From assembly GCA_030765065.1 (NCBI GenBank), contig CM060983.1:229171528-229235527 (forward strand): a DNA stretch of 64,000 nucleotides. Direction: 5' to 3'. Positions within the stretch are counted from its first letter, which is position 1, and each line of letters opens with the position of its first letter. The notes under the pieces are model-generated. The model searched no databases. It saw only the letters and a program-made list of their open reading frames with translations, and was not told the DNA's origin. Position numbers and translations under genes: made by a program. The DNA comes from Deroplatys truncata (Eukaryota > Arthropoda > Insecta > Mantodea > Mantidae). Below are positions 11,181-22,539 of the stretch, piece after piece.

Positions 11181-12143
11181 TGATACGGTAATTTGTATCA
11201 CAAATTACTTAAATGTAATTAATGATTGTAATATGAATATGTATTTTTATGTGACATTGATTTCAGAGGTTTATTAATTGTAATTAATATTGGTAAATAA
11301 TAATATACGGCTTTACTGAAACTGTCAACAATAACGCAATAATGCAGCGATGGGGTGAGTTGTTTATCATTACCGGGAACAAGGAAGTTACGTAATGTTT
11401 CGCGCGTTTTTTCCGTTTAGAAGCTTCTTGAACATTTCCTAAAGTAATATGTATTCGTGGTTTTCATTGGATATTAAAATAGACGCTAATGTTGGCGCAT
11501 TTTATTAGCCAATAGCAGTTCATTTATAATCTTTGGGCGTATCTTTATGCAGGCCTATAAATAAGCCAGGTTCGAGGTAGCTTGTCTCCCAGTTCAACAA
11601 AATTCTCAATACATTACACGTCGGTCGCTCAGTTCATCAAAATTTCGTGTACACTACACATCGTCAGCCAGTCCTTCATTTCGTCAAGTTACGCGCAGCA
11701 GAATTACGAAAATTATTATAAAGTATTATACAGTTAAAAAAATACACAAAGTTGAAGTACTCGAGTTAAAAGTGATAAGTAAGAAGTTATTACAAACAGT
11801 TTCAGTTTGGCGAGTATCCAGATTCATATGTAAAAAGTGTTAGTGAACGTGTTCGACAATAAAAGTTATAAAAACAATTTCTTCATCAGTATCATTTCTG
11901 AATAAAAGATTCCTTTCCGATTCACACCCTGCAAGAGTTAAATGTCGACCTAAACAGCTAGCCGGAGAACATTTAAAGTGAATTATTTCAAAACTGATGC
12001 AAATTGCCACGCCAGAGGGAGCTACGAACCAAACAACGAATGACGTCACAAGATGGCAACACATGAAGCACACAAGCTTAATACCGCATCAAATTGGCTT
12101 CCAAACGTGGTGCTACCAATAATGCAACATTAATACCGCATCA
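11181..12143 (+). repeat. 3' LTR of element B
   Basis: Same length as the 5' LTR, with about two differences. Internal PBS-like motif at 12094-12113. It is preceded by the same purine tract as in A. Confidence 0.85.
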
Positions 12144-13950
12144 CACAACAGAGATTAAACAAATGCATCTCCAGTTAAAATTTGCAATTTTACAAGCTCA
12201 CAGCAGTAATGTTGAAGTTAATACAACAGGATTAAAAAACTTAAAACATATTTATGATCAAACTGTCATAAATGTAAAATGGAAAAGTATTAGTAATAAG
12301 ATTATAAGTTCTTCTAATATAGGTAAATCCAGCTGGCAAGTAATCAATGAGTTTAGCATACCCTCTAATATCATTGATTTTAATAACGTTGTATTTAACA
12401 CAAAAGATGGTATCATACATGATCCTGGAAAAGCTGCTGTTGCATCTAATGAACATGTTGCCTCTATTGGTATAAATATACACAATCACAACAAAATTAA
12501 CTCCATTAATTTGAGCTCAAATGAAGTAAAAGTAAAAGTGAGATCTACCTCTACCAAATAAGATCCTCAATATAATAAAACTATTAGTATTGGTACTGAT
12601 GGTATCCCTATGTCTTTACTGAAAACATGCAGCCAGGAAACTGTAAATCCCCTTCAATAAATAATAAACTCTTGTCTCAAATCTGAAATTTTCACAGACA
12701 TGTTAAGAATTGCAAAAGAAATACCAATCTTTAAAAAACATAATAAAAGAGAATTAAATAACCATCATCCAATATCTATCCTACCAGCCCTCTGAGTTAT
12801 CTACGAAAGACTAATGAGTTTTCTTAATAAGTACAACTTAATGCCTAAACACCAAAACAGGTTTGTCAAAAATACATCAACAATCAGTGCAGTCGTTGAA
12901 TGTATAGAAGAAATTATAAAAATTATTGATTCTGGTAAGAATGCAACAAACATTTTATTAGATGTCACCAAGGCTTTCGACTGCGTGAACAAAAACATAC
13001 TCAATAAATATTTATAGTTCTGGGGATTAGAGGTTTAGGACATAAATTAATGGAATCTTACATGACAAATAGGAAACAATATGTAGTCCTAAATTCTACA
13101 AATAGTGAGGATTTCAACTGTGACAGAATTGAGACATAGTGTCCCACAGGAATCAATCCTTGCACCTCTTTTGTTTATTGTATACATCCACTGATACAAA
13201 AACTGTAGAATATGCAGATGACACAGCCAGCAATGCCTCGAGCAAAATATTGAATGAAAGCATAAACATCATAGCTACCAAACTTTTGCAGTAGTTTACA
13301 ATGAAACTGAATGTGAACTGATAGCTTTTAGTAATAAAACTCTTAATGCACCTTTACAATTATATACTGACAATAAACTAGTAAATAGTGTTGACAAAGT
13401 ACAGCCATGCTTGATAAAACATTATCCTTTACTCTGCATATTGATAAATTAGCATTAAAAATAAGTAAAAATCTATTTCTACTTAAGATGTTTAAATGAT
13501 TATGTCCCTGCAGCAACTATTAGGATAATTTATTTCTCTCTCATTCAGTTATATACTTCATATGGGGCAGTACTTGTACATCAAATTTAAATAAAATTGT
13601 TATATTACAGAAAAGAGCAATTGGATACATGTCAAACTTAAAAATGCAAGACTTATGTAGGAAAGCCTTTCAACAGCTAAAGTTACAAAGTGTTTATATC
13701 TATAATACCGTTTTATACATTATAAAATACAAATTCAGATATACATGATCATAACGCAAGAAATAAAAGTAATCTGGCTACCATGTTGCACAGACTTACT
13801 CTGCCTAGTTATGCTGGTGTAAAATTCTATAACAGGCTGCCAGCAGAAGTTAAAAGATATGACAATTACAGAAAATTTAAATCTGCTTTGCACTCTTACC
13901 TGACTGACAATGTTTTTTATTCAGTTGAGGAATTTTTAAAATAAGTTACG
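12144..13950 (+). pseudogene. LINE G reverse transcriptase remnant
   Basis: Plus-strand frames interrupted by stops cover a non-LTR reverse transcriptase in order: a linker, GTDGIPMSLLK (fingers region, about 12597), LLDVTKAFDCVNKNIL (domain with the first catalytic Asp, about 12957), a degraded VPQGSILGPLLF-like segment (about 13140-13175), YADDTA with both catalytic Asp residues (about 13211-13230), and the C-terminal tail with FYNRLPAEVK and NVFYSVEEFL. The motif order is that of jockey/CR1-like LINEs. Several stops and frameshifts make it inactive. Confidence 0.75.
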
Positions 13951-14150
13951 AGTTCAATTATTAATTCACTGTCATGTACTATCTTGCATCTTGTCTTATA
14001 TACTTTGATTTTTTTTATCCACATAGAATATCATTTATACTAGGATTAGAATGTTTATAATATAATATATGTATATTTAAATCTGGCGACTTTCCTGTTT
14101 TCAGCAATGCTCTGTAAAACAAAAGGTGATAATAAAGTATTATTATTAAG

Positions 14151-14700
14151 TTCTCTTTTTCTTGCATTATCCTTCATATAAGGTGATAAGATTCAGACCT
14201 TATGAACTTTTTACCATCCCTCTAAACCATTCATATCTCCACTGAAACAGAGAGTTTGTTTGAATGTATGCCACAGGTCGAGGTTCTAACACTCCAAAGT
14301 AGAGTCAACGTAGCAAAGAAGAAGAATGTTCACACATTCTTACAGAAGAGATTTGGGAGTGAATGGAACAATGAGGCTGAATTGCAGTTTTATGTGAAGG
14401 TTGTGGATGAAAAGTCTGCAGCGAAAACCAATGAAAAACTGAGGAAGACATGAGCCTTCTTTAAATACAGTTGTTTGCTCAAAGAAACATTTACATTAAA
14501 ATATTTATAGAAAAAGTGACAAATGAAATTTGAAGACTCACTTTCTCTTCCAATAAATGTACAAAACAGAGTATAAAACTGTTTTTTAAGTGAAATTGAA
14601 ATTCTTTATTAAAATATCAATAAATATAACTTTTTGCCATTTCTTCTTAGTGTCTAAGACAGTATTTTCAGTGTAATTGGTTCAAAATGTTGTAATTGCA
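14151..14700 (+). other. Spacer with one unrecognised short frame
   Basis: Between LINE G and the element H flank. A 65-codon frame at 14256-14453 (with FLQKRFGSEWNNEAELQFYVK) has protein-like composition, but I do not recognise it. No splice signals or promoter stand out. It could be an exon or pseudogene fragment, or chance. Confidence 0.3.
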
Positions 14701-14831
14701 AAACATTTTTAATTATAAATGGTGGTATTAAAGAAAAAATTATTTTTGTGATAACAGTATTTAAGAAGGTGGCATTTCCACTATAGTTAGGTATCAAGGA
14801 CTTTAAAAAGCATCAATAAGTTTAGTGATGT
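14701..14831 (+). repeat. Left copy of 131 bp flanking duplication
   Basis: This segment directly abuts the 5' LTR of element H. Nearly the same sequence follows the 3' LTR at 23382-23513. By eye they differ by four substitutions and one single-base indel. It is far longer than the 4-6 bp expected for a Gypsy-type target duplication. Confidence 0.8.
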
Positions 14832-15691
14832 TGAGGCAGTAATTTTAACACTTAAATGATATCAGTCTAATTATATAATAACAGCCCGCCTTAAAGCAAT
14901 ATGTGTATAATATAATATATAAAATGTATGTAACTGTCACTGTATTATGTTTATATTATTGTATACATGTTTAATAATGTTATGTGAATGTATTAGTAAT
15001 TTAATAATGTAGGAGCTGTGAGAATATAGGTCAAAAGTAGCTAACAATGAGGTAATCTTGAGGCAGTAATGAATTGGAAAGTTTAATAATGCTACTGGTA
15101 ATTCTTGGAGCAACAATAATGTAATTTTTGAGACAGTTTATAAATAGCCAATCAACAACTAGAAAGGCTGAAAGTATTCTATTGGAGTAGAATTAGCCAA
15201 TCAGAAACTGAAATAGAGCAAATTGTACAAATTTAGAAGTCAGTTGCTTGTAGACAGCATTCCTAACTGGACGTGAGACACGTCCTCAAGAAGTTTAATA
15301 CGTATTCAGTGTGAGATAAAATTTATTACAGTGAATATTATAAATTTATGTGTTAAAAGGTGCAAGTAATTAATAAATAATCTCACAGCTCTCTATATCA
15401 GTGAAGCGTTATTTAATTGTGTCAAGGATTAATAAAAAGAAGTGAAGTAAAAATTATAATTTGTGTAAGCCTACATTCTTCAGCTGCACCACACCTTGTT
15501 CAGAGATACATGTTTCTACAAATTAATACTGACGCAGCCAAGGCAAACCTAAATATACAAAATTAAAGAAACATTAAAGTATAAAGTTGAAAGTAAAGTT
15601 GGAGCGAAGGCCACCGGAACTTGGTACCATATGTGGGGCAGTTACTTCATCAAGTTTGGCTCACCAACATTTGGACTACAACACCTTCTCA
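14832..15691 (+). repeat. 5' LTR of element H
   Basis: Begins TGAGGCAG and ends CTTCTCA. It contains TTTATAAATAGCCAATC-type promoter sequence near 15129. Two PBS-like motifs lie inside its 3' part, at 15621-15639 (TTGGTACCATATGTGGGGC) and 15656-15676. Confidence 0.8.
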
Positions 15692-15692
15692 C

Positions 15693-15711
15693 ATTGGCGC
15701 CTAAGCGTGCA
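15693..15711 (+). other. Degenerate primer binding site (element H)
   Basis: ATTGGCGCCTAAGCGTGC follows the LTR. The first eight bases of the tRNA-Lys-type site (TGGCGCCY) are kept and the rest has drifted. Confidence 0.6.
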
Positions 15712-16025
15712 ACCAGAACAGGCAAGAATTGGCAAGAATAGCTGAAAAGAAGAGATCAGCGAACCTCATAGAACTACCACAATCGACGAAACTACAAGAC
15801 TTCACTTCAAAAAACTTATAAATCATCAAGAACATCATCCAAGGACAGCAACAATTCTTTCAGGAGTACAAGGCACGCAGTCAACAATTCAACTACAATC
15901 TACGTGGGAACACCGAGTAAAAAGGTTTACTAACAGCCAGAACAAAAGGTCAGAAAATTCCAATACTTTATATGTATATAATTGTAAAGATAGTTAAGAA
16001 AATATATTTTAATTAAGATAATTTC

Positions 16026-17910
16026 GTGCTGTTAAGAAGTGGTAAATTTAAATTGAGCAATTCTAAACCAAATATAACAAAAGAAAATATACAAAATAAA
16101 ATGGAAACAGAAAACAATGAAAATATGGAAGTAGGAGAGGATAGGTCAGCCATTACAGATTACAATGTAAATTTACAATCAGAGCTAGATGAAACAAATA
16201 TGTTAGATGTAGAAGAACAGTAATCTGTAAATTCACAGGTAGGCATAGAAAGAGATAGCAGTAGTATGCAAGGACAATGACCTTTACATATATTAACGCA
16301 GGGAACAACAATAGAAAGAAATACTATCCCTCAGACATCTAGCCAACAAGAGCAAGAAAACTTATCACAACAAAATATTATGTGGCTTCTAAAAGCAATA
16401 ACTGAAAGTAATGCAGATTTAAGTAATAAGATAACTGAAACAAATATAGAGCTATCGAGTATCAAAAATGATCTAGCTAAGCAAATAGAACACTGTATGA
16501 AAGAAAGTAAAGCTGAAAGTACGAGGTTAGAAATAAAAATAGAACAATCTTCTAAAGCACTTCAAAAAGATATAGATTAAAATGCATGAAACGGCAAAAA
16601 CAAATGCAGAAGCAATAAAAGAAGCAAATACAGGGCAAGGACAAGTAATGTCAATGATAGATGAAATTAAAGATAGAGTACAAGAAAGTAGCAAAGAAAT
16701 TGATAAACTTAGAAACAATTTTGAAAATTTAAGTACCAGTGTACCAAAGGTAAATACAAATGTAACTAGTTCTGTAAATGCTAATTAAATGCATGACAAT
16801 AATACGAGTGCAGAAAGAAGAGTATCACCTTTGTTAAATAATAACACAAGAGATGCTACTGCTTTTTCCATAGCATCAGCCTCTCAAACATACAACAATA
16901 ATGACGACACACATGTGCATGTGCCAAATCAGATGTCAAACTATTATTAATGAATTACCATTACCTTATTTTAATGCTTCCTCAAGTCCAGTACAATTTA
17001 TTCATGATCTAGTAGAATATTTTAAATTGAAAAATGTGCCTGAAATATTAGAAATGATCCTTGTTAGGAAATGATTGGATAACAAAACCTTAGAATGGTT
17101 ATATGCTAGCAGACAGTGAAATGAATTTTTAAACATTTACAGTTTTATTCATTAATAAGTTTTGGAATACCACTGTGCAACATAAGATTAGGACAAGCCT
17201 AAGTTATACACAATATAGTGGAGATGACAACTTATCAATGACAGATTATCTTATAAAATATACAGGATATGTTAGATATTTAACTCCAGCCATGCATGAG
17301 GAAGATTTTATTAGTTTAATTACCAGACACTACCCTCTACACATACAAAACTACATCTTAACTGCAAGACCCAAAATTATTTATGAAATGACAGAGCTAA
17401 TATCATCAACAGAACAACAAGAAAATAGTAATAGTAATGAAATTTGGAGTCCACACAGACGAGACAGACAAATTAGGCGTGATAGGCGTAATGAAATGCC
17501 TTACAATACACGCTATCACCATGAAAATAGGAGAAATAATGAATTTCAGGGCCAAAACAGATTCAATTACAATACACAATATATCAGATTCAAGGCAACA
17601 AGGGAGACAAGAACACATAAATTATGTAAGAATGGAAAGGATGAATCAGCAGAATTCTACTTCACCTAGAGGTAATAATCGATTTCAGCATAGAGGAAAT
17701 ATGCAAAACAGGGGAAACTTCCACAACTATAGTCACACAAGCAACACAGATACAGAAGAATATACACGTGGAGAACATAGCAATTACAGTGGGAGAACAA
17801 GGGCTAGGGGGCGTGGCTCATACACAAATGTTAATGATCATAAAATAATAGTAACTGTGGTACAAAATGGCAATCCTGTAAATACTGAGAATACTTACCA
17901 GGAAAACTAA
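16026..17910 (+). pseudogene. gag remnant of element H
   Basis: Broken plus-strand frames. About 16026-16793 is a Glu/Lys/Asn-rich, coiled-coil-like N-terminal region with stops after EEQ, MQGQ and KDID and a frame change at about 16580. About 16940-17669 is capsid-like: SSPVQFIHDLVEYF, then SLSYTQYSG and the LTPAMHEEDFISLITRHYP stretch. The C-terminal part (17637-17910) is rich in RG, NRG and RTRARGRG, so it is an RG-type RNA-binding tail in place of the usual CCHC zinc knuckle. The capsid start is shared with the gag-like proteins of A and B. Confidence 0.6.
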
Positions 17911-17918
17911 ATTATGTA

Positions 17919-18365
17919 TTGCCTGATGTAGATTCTGGTAATACAGTACCTTCTGCTCTACGTGGCAAGAATAAAATATCTACACACTTTGATTGTTACC
18001 GTCTAAATACAAACACAGGGAATTGTGAAAACAAATATGAATCACCGTATATACAAACTTTTATAGCAGGAAAGGAAGTAAATGTTGCAATAGATTCAGG
18101 ATCATGAAGCTCTATCTGCTCAAGGAAATTCTATGAACAACTGTTAAATGAAGGGATAAAACTTATGTCAGTGCCAATTAGTAATGTTGTATGTAGGGTA
18201 GCCATAGGTACAATGACCCAAATTATTAAATCTCAAGCATTGATACCTGTACAAATAGCAGATATTACATTGGAAGTCATGTTTTTAATAGTTGAAAACT
18301 TAATATGCAAAGTTATAATTGGATGTGATGTATTAATAGAATTCTCTGCGATAGTTGATTTTTAA
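17919..18365 (+). pseudogene. Aspartic protease remnant of element H
   Basis: The catalytic triad region reads VNVAIDSGS (Asp-Ser-Gly) and is followed at once by an in-frame TGA (18105-18107). Downstream is a hydrophobic LTLEVMFLIVENL-type stretch and VIIGCDVLIEF, which corresponds to the ILGxDFL motif near the end of retroviral-type proteases. The frame overlaps the start of the reverse-transcriptase frame. Confidence 0.65.
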
Positions 18366-19390
18366 GAAGGACAGACTGGTATTAAATAAAGAAGAAAAGA
18401 ATATATACATGCCTTTTATAAAAGATAAAGTATGTAGAGCACAAAGAATGGAACAAGAAAATGCAGTATATGAAGAAGAATGCTTCATACAAATAGTAAA
18501 TGTCCAAGCAAGCAGGGAAAATAATGAAAGGTTATTGACTCTTAACTTCGAAGAACAGAAAACTGACCTTACCAAAGGGAACGCTTATACAAAGAAACTG
18601 ATGGCAGAAGAAAATACGCTAGAGCAGGTAGAAAATAGTTATGCAACAGAGACAGAAGACAGGAAAATACACACAGATACACTAATGACAAATACAATAC
18701 TGACTGACCATGAAAAGATAATAATGGAAAAGGTATTAGAAGACAATAAGCATGTATTCAATGAAATTCCAGGAAGGTGTACATCATATATTCACACATT
18801 CACAGTAGAAAATGTACCAACATTCAGAAGAAAATATAATAACCTACCATTAAATCTAAGAAACGAAGCTAATATATTAATAGCTAGTATGCTAGAAAAT
18901 AACATCATTGAGCTTAGCAATTCACAATATATAAATAGTGTTTGTTGGATGGAAAAGAAAGATAATAGTTTAAGAATCACTATAGATGGAAGATATTTAA
19001 ATAAATTCATGCTACCAGACCACTTTCAAAATGAAAGTATAGAACACACAATTGCAAAATTATCACGTGGAAAATATATTTCTTCTATAGATCTTACAGC
19101 TTCATTTTGACAAGTCGAGCTAGATCCTAAACTACGTGATTACACAGCCTTTCAAGTTTTTGGATTACAATATAGGTATTGTGTAAACCCATATGGATTG
19201 AAGAATAGTGCTAGTGGATTCCTGAGAGCAATACATAGTATCTTTGGTGACACAGCAGATGATTTCTTAATTAGATACACCAATGATTTTCTAATAATAA
19301 GCCAAATCTTTGAGGAACATTTAAAGAATGTAAATTGTATTAAATAAACTACATGAACATGGCATGACCGTAAATATAAAAAAGTCAAAA
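18355..19390 (+). pseudogene. Reverse transcriptase remnant of element H
   Basis: The open part (18355-19110, 251 codons) has an N-terminal linker, then FRRKYNNLPLNLR, the LRITIDGRYLN stretch and SSIDLTASF with the first catalytic Asp. A TGA follows where Trp is usual. In the same frame come YRYCVNPYGLKNSASGFLRA and RYTNDFLIIS. The last is the YxDD box with the first Asp changed to Asn (YTND), so the active site is lost as well as the frame. The FLGYVINEVGI thumb motif follows at about 19407 after a frameshift. Confidence 0.75.
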
Positions 19391-19399
19391 TTCTGTGTA

Positions 19400-20296
19400 C
19401 CTGAAATCAAATTCCTAGGATATGTAATAAATGAAGTAGGCATTCGACCAAATAAAGAAAGAATAGAAGCCATATTAAAACTACCACCACCTAAAAATAT
19501 TTGACAGCTATGATGCTTATTTGGAATTATGAAAGTAAATTTTTACCAAGATATGCTATAGAAGTAGAATATTTAAGACAACTTCTAAAGAAAACAAATA
19601 AATGGAAGTGGACAGCAGAGCTACAAAAATGTTTTGAAAATATAAGAAAGTTGTTTGCAAATGAATATTGCTGGAACGTCCAAGAGATGAATTGTATGTG
19701 GCTGCATTTTGTCAGGGATATGCAGGAATACTACAGCAAAGACAACACATATCATGTAATAAGTACTGCTTCATGTGGCTTAACCAATATTGAAAGAAAT
19801 GCATCAGTAACAATGTTAGAAATTGGAGCACTATATTTTTCATTACTTAAATTTAAGACATATATATTTCAGAAGAAAGTGAAAATATATACAGATCATA
19901 TTAGCTTGATTTTCATTCAGATATGTAAGCTATATAGTGGCAAGTTAACTAGAATGATTCTCGTATAATGGAATTTGATGTAGAAATTATACATATTCCA
20001 GGCAAACAAAATACATTCAGTGATTTAATATCAAGAATCCGTCACAACAAACAATTTCCTGAAAGCTATTCTAGACAACAATATGAAATTAAAGTGCTTA
20101 CGATAGACATTCCAATGGATAAAGAATTAAAGTATCAATTTAAAAATGTTATAGATGAGCAAGATAAAGACATTAAACTAGCAAGTTTGAAAGAAAAAGC
20201 TCCGAAGATAGAAGAGGCAAAGAATAGTACAATTGCTGTTAAAAATGGTATATTATATAAGAAATATGGAAAGGAGATAAAGAGGTGGAAAACATA
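19400..20296 (+). pseudogene. RNase H and integrase N-terminal remnant of element H
   Basis: After the RT thumb the frame shifts again. WKWTAELQKCFENIR and YTDHISLIFIQ correspond to the tether/RNase H region of Gypsy polyproteins, and VEIIHIPGKQNTFSDLISR to the conserved end of RNase H. NGILYKKYGKEIKRWK leads into integrase and is cut by a LINE tail. Catalytic residues cannot be checked because of frame breaks. Confidence 0.55.
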
Positions 20297-21180
20297 TAGG
20301 GGACAGAAAATACAAGATGTAGAAAATAAGACAAACTCAATTCTAAAATTCATAAAAGAATACTGTTCTAGTCTAGATATGGCAATAGATGTAAAAAAGA
20401 CAGCATGCATACATTTCGAATTAATGAATCGAAACCTCAAAAATGTAAATCTAACAATAGATGGTGTAAATATAGATCAAATAAATAGTACAAACTTCCT
20501 TGGAATGATAATTGACAAAACTTTAAACTGGATGGCACATGTAGACCATATTACCAAAAAATTAAATTAAGGTATATATGTAATGAGACAGATTAGTAAG
20601 ACAATGGATAGCAAAATGATGATACAGGTTTACTATGCATTAATATATTCGCATATTAGTTATGGTATTATGCTGTGGGGGAATATTACTTATAGAGAAA
20701 TGGAAAAAGTGCTAAAATTGCAGAAAAAAGCTATCAGAATAATAGGTAGGATGAAAAATAAAGAAACATGCAGAAGTTTGTTTAAGAGCTTAAAAATATT
20801 AACTGCTCCATGCATATATATTTATGAAAGCATAAAAGTTATTGTACATAAAAGACATGACAAAAATTGTAATATACATTCCTATGGATTAAGAAATAAT
20901 ATGGATTGTTTTAGAACGACCCTAAGGGGGACCTTGAATAATCATTCAACAGAAACCATAGGAAGTGAATTGTTCAATAAACTACCAAATGAAATAAAGA
21001 ATATAAATCAAACAATAAAAACAATGAAAACCATAAAAACATATTTAATTGAAAATGCATTTTACAGTATAGAGGAGTTCAAATATGGAAAAATAATGTA
21101 AAACTTTGTATATAATGTAAATAGATTATATTGACGTGTCCTTTAAATGTATGTAAAATGATGAAAATAAATGAATATTC
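20297..21180 (+). mobile_element. 5'-truncated LINE tail in element H integrase
   Basis: The sequence switches from integrase to the C-terminal third of a LINE protein. Motifs include FLGMIIDKTLNWMAHVDHI (end of the RT thumb), YALIYSHISYGIMLWGN, LQKKAIRIIGRM, LFNKLPNEIKN and FYSIEEF. A one-stop gap occurs at about 20570. The 3' end is an A-rich tail near 21160-21180. Integrase motifs resume just after it. The junctions are good to about 10 bases. Same family as the fragment at 1946-2565. Confidence 0.7.
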
Positions 21181-21900
21181 CAACAAGTATGGAGTTAGAA
21201 ATAATAGAACAATTTCATTTAGGACTAATACATGCAGGTACAGAAAGGACAACCCTAACTATTTTGGAAAATTTGTAGCTTATGAATATACAAAGAACTC
21301 AGTACTTAGAGATAAACCAAGATGTTTATGAAGTGTAGATTTGAATGGTCGAATGCCTGTAAGTACATTTGGGTAAAAATTTTTATTTGTATGCTATGAT
21401 GTATTTAGCAAATATGTAAAATATATGCACTCAAGAATGCAACCAGCACAGCATGTTTAAACCAATAGAACTTCATCATGGAAAATTATACAATACTTTG
21501 AGCCATAATGTACCAGAAGTTATTGAAGACCAATCAGTTAAATTGCCAGAAAAAGAGGAAATTTGTAAGTTAGCATTTTTAAAAATACAAGCAAACGCCC
21601 TGAAGAGAAAACAAAGACATGAAAAAGAAAAAGAAGATTTTGGAAAGTAAAGATAGGAGATCAAGTGTTAGTGAAGAACAAGAGGTTGTCAAATAAACTT
21701 TGTAAAGAATATTGGAGGTTGTTTCTGAGCTATCATGGTTCTTATGAAATAATAAATGTATTTGGAACAGATACATGTGAACTTAGGAACAATAGAACAA
21801 ATAAAATAATTGGAAGATTCCACAAACAAATGTTAAAGCCATATAAATGTAAACAGTCTGTGGCACAAGATGAAAAAGAAAAAGTATCTGCAACATAAAA
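21181..21900 (+). pseudogene. Integrase remnant of element H
   Basis: EQFHLGLIHAGTERTT corresponds to the HHCC zinc-binding N-domain. A VDLNGRMP-like stretch (about 21337) with the first catalytic Asp begins the core. Then roughly the middle of the core is missing, and FKPIELHHGKLYN (about 21456) and KNKRLSNKLCKEYW (about 21672) with GRFHKQMLKPY represent the C-terminal DNA-binding domain. With most of the core deleted, integration activity is impossible. Confidence 0.65.
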
Positions 21901-22222
21901 GGGGAAAGCAATTTAATTTAAAAAAATATAATAATATCTTTACTAAATGTAACAAATTGTCAATATAACAAAAGAGAGTTTAGATAAAAAGATGTAATAG
22001 AAGAAAATCCATTGTTAGTAAGAACAACATAATAAATCTGAATAGCAACTGCATTTATATTGTATAAGGTATAAATTGTTAGAAATTGTAAGAAATAAAA
22101 CAAGAAAGTTAAGATACATTAAAGAAAGGGTAACAAGTGTTAATATGCCTAATTAAGTGTAAAATGTCTAGCAAATAAAATGCTTAGTAGTGGCTGTGAT
22201 AGTGAATAAACAAACTTCACTC

Positions 22223-22269
22223 AGGTCATTGAACACCAGATCATTGACCTTACACCAGGTCACTGACCT
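22223..22269 (+). promoter_or_regulatory. Three IR1 (ecdysone-response-like) sites
   Basis: AGGTCATTGAACA (22223-22235), AGATCATTGACCT (22238-22250) and AGGTCACTGACCT (22257-22269) are inverted repeats of the nuclear-receptor half-site AGGTCA with one spacer base. The third is a perfect match to the idealised EcR/USP site AGGTCANTGACCT. They lie in the non-coding 3' interior of element H. Hormone control is inferred from sequence only. Confidence 0.5.
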
Positions 22270-22387
22270 TAAAAATGTTGAACACGCAGCAGATAAATGT
22301 GAAATATCCCACTATAGACGAGTGTAGTGAAAACGGTGAGTGTTAAATAACAGTGACAGTGAAAAATAACTAGTGTTATAATAAAAA

Positions 22388-22388
22388 G

Positions 22389-22450
<62 letters not shown>
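22388..22450 (+). repeat. (CT)n microsatellite
   Basis: An almost pure CT run of about 60 bases, followed by TTTCTTTCAG. It sits in the 3' interior of element H upstream of the purine tract. Confidence 0.95.
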
Positions 22451-22455
<5 letters not shown>

Positions 22456-22525
22456 CAGAGACTTTCAGAAAGTATTTAAAAAATTTAAAAGAACAAAACA
22501 AAAAGAACAATTTTTAAATATTTCT

Positions 22526-22536
22526 AAAAGGGGGCA
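22526..22536 (+). other. Polypurine tract of element H
   Basis: AAAAGGGGGCAA lies immediately before the 3' LTR, the expected plus-strand primer position. Confidence 0.7.
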
Positions 22537-22539
22537 ATT

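Larger units (their letters stand above)
8196..12143 (+). mobile_element. LTR element B (sister of A)
   Basis: Two 963 bp LTRs (8196-9158 and 11181-12143) flank a 2022 bp interior. CACA occurs just before the first LTR (8192-8195) and just after the second (12144-12147), a 4 bp target duplication. I count about two differences between its LTRs, so it is younger than A by that measure. The design is the same as A: a gag-like frame only, no pol. It lies in the same LINE and in the same orientation as A. Confidence 0.85.
1690..14150 (+). mobile_element. Decayed LINE G, split by three insertions
   Basis: A plus-strand non-LTR retrotransposon survives in four pieces: about 1690-1945 and 2566-2810 (ORF1-like), 6916-8195 (ORF1 end and endonuclease), and 12144-14150 (end of endonuclease/linker, reverse transcriptase, C-terminal domain and 3' tail). 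The pieces add to roughly 3.8 kb, near a full element. Removing LTR element B plus one copy of its 4 bp target duplication brings the LINE frame back in register. The copy has many stops and frameshifts and is dead. The 3' end near 14150 is AT-rich and repetitive (AATAAAGTATTATTATT), as expected for a LINE tail. The family looks jockey/CR1-like from its C-terminal segment; the clade is inferred. Confidence 0.7.
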
